Part shown: positions 1-5,512 of the stretch, in pieces
Position numbering within the stretch: the first letter of the stretch is position 1
Layout of the letters: each line of letters opens with the position of its first letter
Source: Pseudomonadota bacterium
Lineage (GTDB): Bacteria; Bdellovibrionota; UBA1018; CAIMNF01
Length of the DNA: 5,512 nt
Direction of reading: 5' to 3'
Assembly (NCBI GenBank): GCA_027482725.1
Contig: JAIXVT010000063.1
Location: 1 to 5,512, forward strand
Program-made: the position numbers and the translations under genes
Notes under the pieces: model-generated
The model's input: only the letters and a program-made list of their open reading frames with translations
Databases searched by the model: none
Told to the model about the DNA's origin: nothing

Positions 1-360
1 GTCTTCCCATAGTCCGCGTTTGCGGTCAGGACTCAGTTCTTCTTGCTCTAAAAGTCCGGAAATCAAAGCCAAAGACGCCAGTGGCGTGCGGAACTCATGA
101 CTAAGGCGATCAATCCAATCACCTTGCGTCTGAGTCACTCTCATTTCTTTCAAAAGCCGCCAAAAAAGCAAAATCGAAACCACTAATACTGCAAAAAAAC
201 AAAAAATCCCGACAACAACTTTCCACGGCGCAGCCTCAAGAGGGGTTTTCCACGAAAGATTGTATAGAAAAGCCGTAAACGTCAGGGTCACCACAGAGGC
301 GATAAAGAGAATGATCCAAAGCGTGCGTTTCGGTGTTTTTACAACATGATCAAGTTTCAC
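1..360 (-). CDS. Membrane sensor histidine kinase, N-terminal part (cut by left edge)
   Basis: This is the first 120 codons of a two-component sensor kinase, which autophosphorylates on a His and passes the phosphate to a response regulator. Two hydrophobic helices lie at about residues 14-33 and 48-67, separated by only about 14 residues, so there is almost no extracytoplasmic domain. The HisKA H-box follows at 86-94 (LSHEFRTPL), with H88 the predicted phosphorylation site. Only about 20 residues separate the second helix from H88, leaving no room for a HAMP or PAS domain. The ATPase domain lies beyond the edge. The GTG start at 360 is chosen because AGGA sits 8 bases upstream; an in-frame GTG at 390 is the alternative. 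The start lies inside the end of ctaA (11-base overlap), so translation is probably coupled. The ligand and partner regulator are unknown. PhoR is conceivable given the nearby pst genes, but a canonical PhoR carries a PAS domain that is absent here. Confidence 0.9.
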   Translation of the reverse strand, partial: MKLDHVVKTPKRTLWIILFIASVVTLTFTAFLYNLSWKTPLEAAPWKVVVGIFCFFAVLVVSILLFWRLLKEMRVTQTQGDWIDRLSHEFRTPLASLALISGLLEQEELSPDRKRGLWED

Positions 361-1255
361 GGCGCGCGTCCTGAGTGGTGGATTCCGCACGCAATGCCGA
401 CCACCAAAGGGAGGCTAAAACGAAATTAGCCAAGGCAAGGTGGATCATCTGCAAAACAACAGGAGCCATGAGCGCAAGATTAATCATCCCTACCGCCAAT
501 TGGGCCAAAACCGAAACAATCAAGACAAGCCTTGCCCGACTTGCTTTAGGAACTCCCGAAACGTAGATCACCACAGAAGTCGCGAACAAAAATGCACCCA
601 GAGGGTGAAACACCCGAAGCTTCTGAGTGATGTGGGCACCGGAAAGAAAATCTTGTTTGAAACCCTCTATAAGGGTCTCGGCCGGAAAAAGCGTATCCCC
701 GAGCGCAGTAATCGCCCCCGTTACACCCGTGAGCAAAAACAACCCGAATGTCGCATGAAATGCACTATTCCGATGAAGCCTCACTCGCCCCGAATTCTTT
801 GCGCCAAAAATGACCGAAATCCAAGCCGCCATCAGAAATGTGGTGTTGATCAAGTGCAACGAAATTGAAATCACTCGGCCCGAAGACTTGTCTACACCCA
901 CGTGTTCAAGGAGAACCAAACCCGCCCCTAGTGCCGCCTCTAAAAGCATGGCGACCACAGAAAAATTTAACACGGCTTTAATTTCAGGCTTTGTCCTAAA
1001 AATGGAGCGCCCCCATAACCACGCAAAAACGACGAGCATCAAAGATAATCCCGAGGTCGCCCGGTGGATAAACTCGATCAGTGTTTTAACGCCTGGTTCT
1101 TGGGGGAGGACCTGACCATTACACAAGGGCCAATGACTGCCGCATCCCGCACCACTGCCCGTGGCACGAACAACAGCCCCCCAAAGAATGACGGCGATTA
1201 GCACGAAAAACGTGATCCAACACAGGCGATAAAATCTTAACTCTGACTTTTCCAT
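350..1255 (-). CDS. ctaA: Heme A synthase (CtaA/COX15 family)
   Basis: This integral membrane enzyme oxidises the C8 methyl of heme O to a formyl group, making heme A for aa3/caa3 cytochrome oxidases. The 301-residue product has about eight hydrophobic helices. It carries the four family histidines H64, H134, H217 and H272. H64 lies in an ExxH motif (E61, in EFIHRATSG), H217 in RVFHPLGA and H272 in MIHLALAN. A GAVVRATGSGAGCG signature precedes the first external loop, which carries the Cys pair C38/C45, matching the spacing of the Bacillus subtilis CtaA pair. Length fits the roughly 300-residue bacterial form. The ATG at 1255 is chosen over an in-frame ATG at 1318: the protein then begins MEKSELRFYRL just before helix 1, a GGGGTG sequence lies 9 bases upstream, and overlap with the preceding gene falls from 82 to 19 bases. 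No ctaB or oxidase subunit gene is in the window, so it is separated from at least its immediate partners. Its end overlaps the kinase start. Confidence 0.95.
   Translation of the reverse strand: MEKSELRFYRLCWITFFVLIAVILWGAVVRATGSGAGCGSHWPLCNGQVLPQEPGVKTLIEFIHRATSGLSLMLVVFAWLWGRSIFRTKPEIKAVLNFSVVAMLLEAALGAGLVLLEHVGVDKSSGRVISISLHLINTTFLMAAWISVIFGAKNSGRVRLHRNSAFHATFGLFLLTGVTGAITALGDTLFPAETLIEGFKQDFLSGAHITQKLRVFHPLGAFLFATSVVIYVSGVPKASRARLVLIVSVLAQLAVGMINLALMAPVVLQMIHLALANFVLASLWWSALRAESTTQDARRET
369..372 (-). promoter_or_regulatory. Ribosome binding site for the histidine kinase
   Basis: AGGA on the minus strand with an 8-base spacer to the GTG at 360. It lies inside the last codons of ctaA and decides in favour of this GTG over the in-frame GTG at 390. 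Confidence 0.55.
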
Positions 1256-1806
1256 TTGATGCTGCACCCCATGCTCGATACTACGGGATTCCCATAAGGC
1301 TTTCCCGATAGCGCACATTCAATTGCTAAACTCAGACTTTCCTCTTTGATTTGAGACGGATCTTTCCATGAATCATCAATCCTACCCCGATAACTTAAGG
1401 CAAACTGCCCCGCACCTTGGTGAACAAACAAAAAAGGGTCTGGGGTACACACTGCATTGTAGGCGCGTGCGGTGTCTTGTGTTTCATCGATCACATACGG
1501 AAAAACATAGCCCAGTTCTTTGGCGCGGATCTGCATGTTTTCAAAGCTGTCTTCGGACCGATACTGCGGGTCATTGGAATTGATTCCAATCATTCCAAGC
1601 CCAAGTGGTCCGAATTTTTTTGCGAGCGCGTTCAAACGCTCCTGTACCGCAATCACGTAGGGGCAGTGGTTGCACATAAAAACCACAAGAAGGGCTTTGT
1701 AGGTCGTAAATGATTTAAGTGTATAAATTTTTTCGTCGACTCCCCGCAAATGAAAGTCAGGAGCAAGGAAACCCAGTTCAGTTTGAGGAGAATGCATCAG
1801 TGCCAT
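1237..1806 (-). CDS. Thioredoxin-fold, peroxiredoxin-like protein (CNHCPY family)
   Basis: This is a 189-residue cytoplasmic protein of the AhpC/TSA-related thioredoxin superfamily, the subgroup often called PRX-like. The N-terminal LGxxAPDF motif (11-18) is typical of peroxiredoxin and TlpA relatives. The redox motif is MCNHCPYV (44-51) with C45 and C48. Other subgroup hallmarks are INSND (75-79), FPYVIDET (102-109), CTPDPF (120-125), YRGRIDDS (139-146) and a C-terminal SMGCSIKWK (178-186), so the protein is complete. No signal peptide or membrane helix is visible. The family is presumed to act in thiol redox or peroxide chemistry; the substrate is unknown. The ATG at 1806 gives a MAL...LGxxAPDF beginning like relatives. 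A TTG at 1857 extends the frame to 206 residues but adds sequence that looks non-homologous, and an ATG at 1797 is also possible. None has a clear ribosome site. It heads the operon with ctaA and the kinase. A role in heme A or oxidase assembly is only inferred from position. Confidence 0.88.
   Translation of the reverse strand: MALMHSPQTELGFLAPDFHLRGVDEKIYTLKSFTTYKALLVVFMCNHCPYVIAVQERLNALAKKFGPLGLGMIGINSNDPQYRSEDSFENMQIRAKELGYVFPYVIDETQDTARAYNAVCTPDPFLFVHQGAGQFALSYRGRIDDSWKDPSQIKEESLSLAIECALSGKPYGNPVVSSMGCSIKWKSQS
1265..1270 (-). promoter_or_regulatory. Ribosome binding site for ctaA
   Basis: GGGGTG on the minus strand, 9 bases before the ATG at 1255, resembles the GAGGTG core of a Shine-Dalgarno site with one mismatch. 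It lies inside the last codons of the upstream thioredoxin-fold gene, consistent with reinitiation or coupling. Confidence 0.45.
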
Positions 1807-1807
1807 A

Positions 1808-1823
1808 GCTATAGGACTATAGG
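1808..1823. repeat. Tandem 8-base repeat (CCTATAGT / CCTATAGC on the minus strand)
   Basis: Two adjacent 8-base units differ only in the last base. They cover the candidate -10 and the bases just before the ATG at 1806. The second unit offers another, poorer -10-like TATAGC. It could be chance, an operator, or a source of alternative start points. Confidence 0.5.
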
Positions 1824-1844
1824 CACGGTTTGAATCCTGAGCAA
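1816..1844 (-). promoter_or_regulatory. Candidate sigma70-type promoter for the minus-strand operon
   Basis: On the minus strand TTGCTC (1844-1839) and TATAGT (1821-1816) are separated by exactly 17 bases. The -10 matches TATAAT at five of six positions; the -35 matches TTGACA only in its TTG. Transcription would start at about 1809-1806, at or within a few bases of the ATG at 1806. That would make the mRNA leaderless or nearly so and fits the lack of a Shine-Dalgarno site there. This is a prediction from spacing and sequence only. Confidence 0.5.
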
Positions 1845-1865
1845 TCCCCGAACACAAGGATCGGT

Positions 1866-1884
1866 CTTAACCAAATTCTAACAA
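1866..1884 (+). promoter_or_regulatory. Possible PhoB-type box upstream of pstS (weak)
   Basis: The tetramer TAAC occurs at 1868-1871 and 1879-1882, an 11-base period, with A/T-rich spacers (AAAT, then AATTA). PhoB boxes are direct repeats of 7 bases with 4-base A/T-rich spacers, so the geometry fits, and the second unit CTAACA matches CTGTCA at four of six positions. The first unit is a poor match, and the distance to the TATTCT hexamer at 1904 is longer than usual. Treat it as a candidate only. Confidence 0.25.
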
Positions 1885-1938
1885 TTACGGGAGTCAGTTT
1901 CGTTATTCTCAGATGTCTTGGAACGCGTGTATTGAAAT

Positions 1939-1944
1939 AAGGAG
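1939..1944 (+). promoter_or_regulatory. Ribosome binding site for pstS
   Basis: AAGGAG with a 6-base spacer to the ATG at 1951 is the strongest Shine-Dalgarno site in the window. It agrees with the signal-peptide start and with the high expression expected of a periplasmic binding protein. Confidence 0.85.
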
Positions 1945-1950
1945 AAGTCT

Positions 1951-2958
1951 ATGAAAATCATTTTTTTGCTCACTGCTATTTGTTTAAATTTTCCAGGTGC
2001 TCGTGCGGCTCAACTGATTAATGGAGCGGGCGCAACTTTTCCTTATCCTTTATACTCCAAGTGGTTCTCAGATTATCGGAGCGTTAAATCCGAAATCCAA
2101 TTTAACTATCAATCCATCGGAAGCGGCGGAGGAATCAAGCAATACAGTGACGGAACTGTCGACTTTGGGGCCACAGATGTGCCCATGACAGATGCACAAC
2201 TTGCAAGCGCATCCAAAAAAATCGTTCACATTCCCACGGCCTTGGGCGCTGTTGCGGTGACCATCAACCTATCTCCGCTCAAGGAACTCAAGCTGACTCC
2301 CGAAGCGTTAGCTGGAATTTTTTTGGGCAAAATTAAAACTTGGAACGACGCTGAAATTACAAAAACAAATCCTGGCATCGATGTTCCGGCAAAACCCATT
2401 GTTGTGGTTCACCGTTCAGATGGATCAGGCACTACCGGAATTTTTACCGATTACCTCTCAAAAATTAGTCCGGAGTGGAAATCCAAAGTAGGATCTGCCG
2501 CATCAGTCAATTGGCCTACAGGGCTTGGAGGAAAAGGAAACGAAGGCGTGACCGGTGTCGTGAAACAAACCCCCGGAGCTATTGGATATATCGAGCTGCT
2601 CTACGCCAAGAAAAATAATCTGACGACCGTTTCTCTGAAAAATAAATCAGGGCAATTTGTTGCGCCGACCTTATCCGCAATCACGGCAGCTGCCGAGGGC
2701 GTGCTCAAGTCTATTCCTTCTGATTTCAGGGTTTACATTACCGATGCACCGGGTAAAGCCGCCTATCCCATTAGCGGATTCACCTACCTCTTGATCGCCG
2801 AAAAAATGCCCAAGGCAACGGGACCGGCCATCGTAGATTTTCTGAAATGGGCCGTAAAAGCCGGGCAAAACGCAAATGAAACCCTGGACTACTCCCGATT
2901 ACCCCAAGGTTTGGTGGCAAAAATTGAGACCAAGCTCGCCCAAATAAAGTTCGAATAG
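1951..2958 (+). CDS. pstS: Periplasmic phosphate-binding protein PstS
   Basis: This is the substrate-binding protein of the PstSCAB high-affinity phosphate ABC importer; it captures phosphate in the periplasm and delivers it to PstC/PstA. The 335-residue product has a Sec signal: a lone K2, a hydrophobic stretch at 3-14, and likely cleavage after ARA (17-19) or the next Ala. C11 lies within the hydrophobic core and lacks a proper lipobox, so a soluble rather than lipid-anchored protein is expected. The mature part opens with INGAGATFPYPLY (23-35). The predicted ligand residues are T29/F30, S58 in GSGGG, D76 in GATD, and R155, D157, S159, G160 and T161 in HRSDGSGTTG. The S58-D76-R155-S159 spacing (18, 79, 4) equals that of the Escherichia coli protein. 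The strong AAGGAG site fixes the start. It is the first gene of pstSCA, and induction by phosphate starvation is expected for the family. Confidence 0.97.
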   Translation: MKIIFLLTAICLNFPGARAAQLINGAGATFPYPLYSKWFSDYRSVKSEIQFNYQSIGSGGGIKQYSDGTVDFGATDVPMTDAQLASASKKIVHIPTALGAVAVTINLSPLKELKLTPEALAGIFLGKIKTWNDAEITKTNPGIDVPAKPIVVVHRSDGSGTTGIFTDYLSKISPEWKSKVGSAASVNWPTGLGGKGNEGVTGVVKQTPGAIGYIELLYAKKNNLTTVSLKNKSGQFVAPTLSAITAAAEGVLKSIPSDFRVYITDAPGKAAYPISGFTYLLIAEKMPKATGPAIVDFLKWAVKAGQNANETLDYSRLPQGLVAKIETKLAQIKFE

Positions 2959-2960
2959 GG
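2957..2960 (+). promoter_or_regulatory. Ribosome binding site for pstC
   Basis: AGGG overlaps the TAG stop of pstS and lies 7 bases before the ATG at 2968. An in-frame GTG at 2965 would be only 4 bases away, so the ATG is preferred. Confidence 0.55.
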
Positions 2961-2967
2961 CTGTGTG

Positions 2968-3879
2968 ATGTCAGACCGTCAGGCCCGCTGGATTTTTTTA
3001 GGGATTGCCACATCGGTACCCCTGGCTCTTTTGGCTATCCTTATTTTTTTAGGAAAAGCCTCCCTGCCCGCGTTTGAACGGTTTGGATTCGGGTTTTTTA
3101 CCGGAACAACCTGGGATCAAGTCAACGAAACCTTTGGGGCTCTTCCGGTCATCTACGGGACACTGGTTTCATCATTGCTTGCCCTTTTGTTTTCGGCGCC
3201 CGTGAGCATCACTGCCGCACTTTTTTTAACTGAAATTGCGCCCAAAAAGATTTCGCAAACCGTGGGCTTTTTAATCGAAATGTTGGCCGCTATTCCCAGC
3301 GTCGTCTATGGGTTGTGGGGGATTTTTGTCTTGGTCCCGTTTAATCGGGATGTGATTGAGCCTTGGTTATTGAACCATTTTGGATCTCTGCCCGTAGTGG
3401 GCGCTCTGTTTTCGGGGGCGCCCTTTGGCGTGGGCATCTTGGCCGCAGGAATGATCTTGGCGATCATGATTGCCCCGACCATCACGTCCATTGCACGCGA
3501 AGTTTTCCGGTCTATTCCACGTCTAGAAAAAGAAGCGGCCTTGGCGCTCGGGGCCACAAGATTTGAAATGATCCGCATTGCTGTAATTAAGTCCTCAAAA
3601 TCAGGACTTGTGGGTGCAATTTCTCTGGGGCTTGCACGGGCTTTGGGGGAAACCATGGCGGTGACGATGCTTATCGGCAACCGAGCACAGATTACGGCGT
3701 CACTTTTTGAGCCGGGGCAAACCATGGCCTCGGTTCTGGCCAATGAATATGCCGAGGCCATGAATCCCCTTCATGTATCGTCGTTGCTTGCTGTGGGGTT
3801 CACGCTTTTTATCGTGACCCTGATCATGAACTTTTTCACGCGCCTCTTGGTAGGAAAGCAAAAAGGACAACGGCCATGA
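2968..3879 (+). CDS. pstC: Phosphate ABC transporter permease PstC
   Basis: This is one of the two inner-membrane permease subunits of the phosphate importer; it pairs with PstA to form the channel and docks on the PstB ATPase. The 303-residue protein has six predicted membrane helices, the first at about 8-28 and the last near 280-295. The binding-protein-dependent permease domain starts with YGTLVSSLLALLFSAPVSI (63-81), followed by EMLAAIPSVVYGLWG (104-118). The EAA loop that contacts the ATPase is at 189-213 (EAALALGAT start, G195 conserved), and the PstC signature ARALGETMAVTMLIGN spans 223-238. Length and order of motifs are normal. The ATG at 2968, 9 bases after pstS, is preferred to the adjacent GTG at 2965. 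The stop codon overlaps the pstA start. Confidence 0.96.
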   Translation: MSDRQARWIFLGIATSVPLALLAILIFLGKASLPAFERFGFGFFTGTTWDQVNETFGALPVIYGTLVSSLLALLFSAPVSITAALFLTEIAPKKISQTVGFLIEMLAAIPSVVYGLWGIFVLVPFNRDVIEPWLLNHFGSLPVVGALFSGAPFGVGILAAGMILAIMIAPTITSIAREVFRSIPRLEKEAALALGATRFEMIRIAVIKSSKSGLVGAISLGLARALGETMAVTMLIGNRAQITASLFEPGQTMASVLANEYAEAMNPLHVSSLLAVGFTLFIVTLIMNFFTRLLVGKQKGQRP

Positions 3880-4715
3880 TCAAGCGGACGTGGTACCGAC
3901 AAACCTTAAGTCGGATTTTTTCCTTTGCGCTTTTTATTGGCGCACTATGCGCCATTCTTCCCTTGTTTTTGGTTTTTGGCTTAGTGATTAAAGAAGGATT
4001 TTCGGGCCTAAATTTAGCCTTTTTTACAGAACTCCCTAAACCTGTTGGCGAAACCGGCGGGGGATTGCTGAACGGAATTGCGGGATCTTTGTTTTTGATT
4101 GCCATGAGCGGTGTTATTGGAATTACCTGGGGAATTGGTGCGGCGGTCGGCTTATCGGAATACTCCCCCCCCCGCGCTCTGGATCGCCTTATTCGCATAT
4201 CCGTAGATTTATTGGCCAGCACGCCATCCATCATCTTTGGTTTGTTTGTTTACGTGGTGATGGTTCTCCCCATGAAACGATTTTCGGCCCTATCTGGTGG
4301 CATTGCCCTTTCGTTTGTGGTTCTTCCGATTGTTGCCCGCACCGCAGAGGATTTTTTAAAACGAGTGCCAGGTTCGATCCGAGAAGCCGGGCTGGCATTA
4401 GGTGTACCGAAATCCACTGTGATTTTAAAAATCGTGCTGCCCACGGCACGTAACGGAATTTTAACGGGAATCATTTTGGCCTTATCGCGTGCAGTGGGCG
4501 AAACCGCGCCCCTTTTGTTCACTGCATTTGGAAACCAGTTCTGGTCACTGTCCCCGGACCAACCCATTGCAGCAATGCCCATTCAGATTTTTAACTACGC
4601 CATCAGTCCTTTTGATGAGTGGCACAAACTGGCTTGGACGGGTGCATTGGTTTTGGTTTCAGGGGTTTTGGTTACGAGTTTATTTTCTAGATGGCTAACA
4701 GCAGAAAAACGGTAA
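3876..4715 (+). CDS. pstA: Phosphate ABC transporter permease PstA
   Basis: This is the second inner-membrane permease of the phosphate importer, partner of PstC. The 279-residue product has six predicted helices, beginning at about 15-37. It shows GGLLNGIAGSLFLI (62-75), a GLSEYSPP segment (92-99), the DLLASTPSIIFGLFVY stretch (111-126), the EAA loop at 170-194 (EAGLALGVPKS start, G176) and the PstA signature LSRAVGETAPLLFTA (203-217). Length is normal. The ATG overlaps the pstC stop in ATGA and is preceded by AAGGA at 3863-3867 with an 8-base spacer, so translation is coupled. Codons 97-100 contain nine consecutive C bases (4165-4173), a possible slippage site. The gene is in frame as read. 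No pstB follows. Confidence 0.96.
   Translation: MIKRTWYRQTLSRIFSFALFIGALCAILPLFLVFGLVIKEGFSGLNLAFFTELPKPVGETGGGLLNGIAGSLFLIAMSGVIGITWGIGAAVGLSEYSPPRALDRLIRISVDLLASTPSIIFGLFVYVVMVLPMKRFSALSGGIALSFVVLPIVARTAEDFLKRVPGSIREAGLALGVPKSTVILKIVLPTARNGILTGIILALSRAVGETAPLLFTAFGNQFWSLSPDQPIAAMPIQIFNYAISPFDEWHKLAWTGALVLVSGVLVTSLFSRWLTAEKR
4165..4173 (+). repeat. Nine-C homopolymer tract inside pstA
   Basis: Nine consecutive C bases encode part of S97-P98-P99-R100 of PstA. It is the longest G/C homopolymer I noticed in the window. Gain or loss of one base would shift the frame and remove the EAA loop. Confidence 0.9.
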
Positions 4716-4717
4716 GC

Positions 4718-4721
4718 TAGG
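4718..4721 (+). promoter_or_regulatory. Ribosome binding site for the acyltransferase-like gene
   Basis: TAGG just after the pstA stop, with a 6-base spacer to the GTG at 4728. The next in-frame ATG codons (4839, 4842) come after conserved sequence and lack such a site, so GTG is chosen. Confidence 0.5.
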
Positions 4722-4727
4722 CTGACG

Positions 4728-5512
4728 GTGTCTTGGATCACGTTAAATAAAAAATATTTAAAATCTTTTCCTCCAAGTCGATGGAGGCGGTTGGCGATCG
4801 GCGCGTGGGATGCGCCACGGGATCCGACCATTTACGGCATGATGGAGCTGAACGTAGAAAAAGCTTTAGCTAAAATTGAATCGCTCCGCGCTGCCGCAGC
4901 AGGAGAAAAAATCACGATTACTCATTTTGTGGGGCGGGTCGTCGGAGAGGTGTTTCACCGCAACCGCGATGCAAACGTGGAACTCCGGTGGGGAAAGTTT
5001 TACGAGCGGGCAAGCGTTGATGTGTGTTTTCAAGTTGCGATCGAATCCGACCAACTTAAAGACCGCATGATTCACACCGATTTATCTAGCGGGACAGTCA
5101 GAGAGATTCATTCCAAGCGATTGGAACAAATTGCACACGAACTGAATCATTCCGCTGACCGAATCCGCAAACACAAAGACCCCTTCTTTAAGGGAATCAA
5201 AAAAATAAGTCATAAAATCCCAGGTTTTTTGATGAATCCAGCAGTACGACTGATTAACTTTGTGCTCAACACCCTAAACCTCTGGAGCCCTGCGCTGGGC
5301 GTACCCCGCGATGGCTTTGGAAGTGTGCTGGTGACCAACGTGGGATCACTGGGGGTGGAATGGGCCTTGCCCGCGATTTTCCCCCCTGCAGGAACGCCGA
5401 TCATTGTTGCCGTTGGCGCAATTTATAAAGCACCCGTTTATGACACTGATGCCGATGGAATCGTCTTGAGGACTCGCCTTGAGCGTCACATCCGTTTATC
5501 CGCCGCATTTGA
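4728..5512 (+). CDS. Stand-alone 2-oxoacid dehydrogenase E2-type acyltransferase domain protein (cut by right edge)
   Basis: The visible 261 residues resemble the catalytic (chloramphenicol-acetyltransferase-like) domain of E2 acyltransferases of 2-oxoacid dehydrogenase complexes, which move acyl groups between lipoyl-lysine and CoA. There is no lipoyl or E1/E3-binding domain: the protein begins with a short basic segment and WRRLAIGAWDAPRDPTIYG (19-37). Further hallmarks are ITITHFVGR (62-70), VDVCFQVAIE (97-106), GSVLVTNVGSLG (198-209) and IIVAVGAIYKAPV (225-237). A partly hydrophobic insert lies at about 165-190. The frame leaves the window at RLSAAF plus GA, where family members continue into the catalytic DHRxxDG-type motif, so activity cannot be judged. 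The frame stays open back to the pstA stop; the GTG at 4728 with TAGG upstream is the best start. Lying 12 bases after pstA, it is probably co-transcribed with pst. Such stand-alone members have no firm function that I know of, and a phosphate link is inference only. Confidence 0.85.
   Translation, partial: MSWITLNKKYLKSFPPSRWRRLAIGAWDAPRDPTIYGMMELNVEKALAKIESLRAAAAGEKITITHFVGRVVGEVFHRNRDANVELRWGKFYERASVDVCFQVAIESDQLKDRMIHTDLSSGTVREIHSKRLEQIAHELNHSADRIRKHKDPFFKGIKKISHKIPGFLMNPAVRLINFVLNTLNLWSPALGVPRDGFGSVLVTNVGSLGVEWALPAIFPPAGTPIIVAVGAIYKAPVYDTDADGIVLRTRLERHIRLSAAF

Larger units (their letters stand above)
1807..1950. other. Divergent intergenic control region
   Basis: These 144 bases separate the ATG of the thioredoxin-fold gene (minus) from the ATG of pstS (plus). 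They contain the minus-strand promoter candidate, a possible Pho-box-like repeat and the pstS ribosome site. No conserved small ORF, RNA gene or hairpin terminator was seen. For the plus strand a TATTCT at 1904-1909 is the most -10-like hexamer, but no good -35 lies 17 bases upstream, as would be expected of an activator-dependent promoter. Confidence 0.7.

Noticed and set aside
440..868. 142-codon plus-strand open frame opposite ctaA
   Set aside because: It is rich in Arg, Lys, Pro and Asn with no recognisable motif, and it lies fully antisense to a clear heme A synthase.
1256..1318. Longer ctaA start at the ATG at 1318
   Set aside because: It would extend the overlap with the upstream gene to 82 bases and add 21 residues not expected before helix 1; the ATG at 1255 has a better ribosome site.
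1807..1857. TTG start giving a 206-residue thioredoxin-fold protein
   Set aside because: No ribosome site is present, the extra residues do not look like relatives' N-termini, and the best promoter lies inside this segment.
3306..3761. 151-codon minus-strand open frame opposite pstC
   Set aside because: It is the antisense shadow of the conserved permease domain, with low-complexity composition and no supporting signals.
3836..4582. Minus-strand open frames opposite pstA
   Set aside because: They lie antisense to the conserved PstA helices, have no family resemblance, and have no promoter or ribosome site.
4716..4727. Terminator between pstA and the acyltransferase gene
   Set aside because: Only 12 bases separate the genes and no hairpin is present, which favours read-through.
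4800..4816. Inverted repeat GGCGC-7-GCGCC near the start of the acyltransferase gene
   Set aside because: The 5-base stem lies in conserved coding sequence and has no following T-run, so it is not a terminator and is probably chance.

Overview
The window is ordinary housekeeping DNA from an aerobic, probably Gram-negative bacterium. A heme A synthase implies an aa3- or caa3-type oxidase, and a phosphate-binding protein with a cleavable Sec signal and no lipobox implies a periplasm. Base composition is roughly balanced with A/T-rich stretches. The flavour of the CtaA protein and the stand-alone E2-like acyltransferase recalls Bdellovibrionota or the former Deltaproteobacteria, but that placement is a low-confidence impression.

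There are two divergent operons. The left, minus-strand operon reads from about 1806 towards 1: a cytoplasmic thioredoxin-fold protein of the peroxiredoxin-like CNHCPY family, heme A synthase (ctaA), then the first 120 codons of a membrane histidine kinase. Neighbouring genes overlap by 19 and 11 bases, so they are probably co-transcribed and translationally coupled. The kinase runs off the left edge just after its phospho-accepting His motif.

The right, plus-strand operon begins at 1951: pstS, pstC and pstA of the high-affinity phosphate ABC importer. They are packed with a 9-base gap and a 4-base ATGA overlap. A fourth gene starts on GTG 12 bases after pstA. It encodes a 2-oxoacid-dehydrogenase-type acyltransferase domain without a lipoyl domain and is cut by the right edge just before its expected catalytic His motif. 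The ATPase gene pstB and the regulator phoU, which usually follow pstA, are not here, although the importer needs PstB from somewhere in the genome.

The 144 bases between the two divergent ATG codons (1807-1950) hold the control signals: a good-looking sigma70-type promoter for the minus operon that would give a leaderless or nearly leaderless transcript, an 8-base tandem repeat over its -10, and a weak 11-base-period direct repeat that could be a PhoB-type site for pstS. I found no RNA genes, mobile elements, CRISPR arrays or convincing terminators. I do not see an undescribed multi-gene system. The best leads are the unusual kinase architecture, the missing pstB with an acyltransferase in its place, the leaderless-start candidate, and a run of nine C inside pstA.
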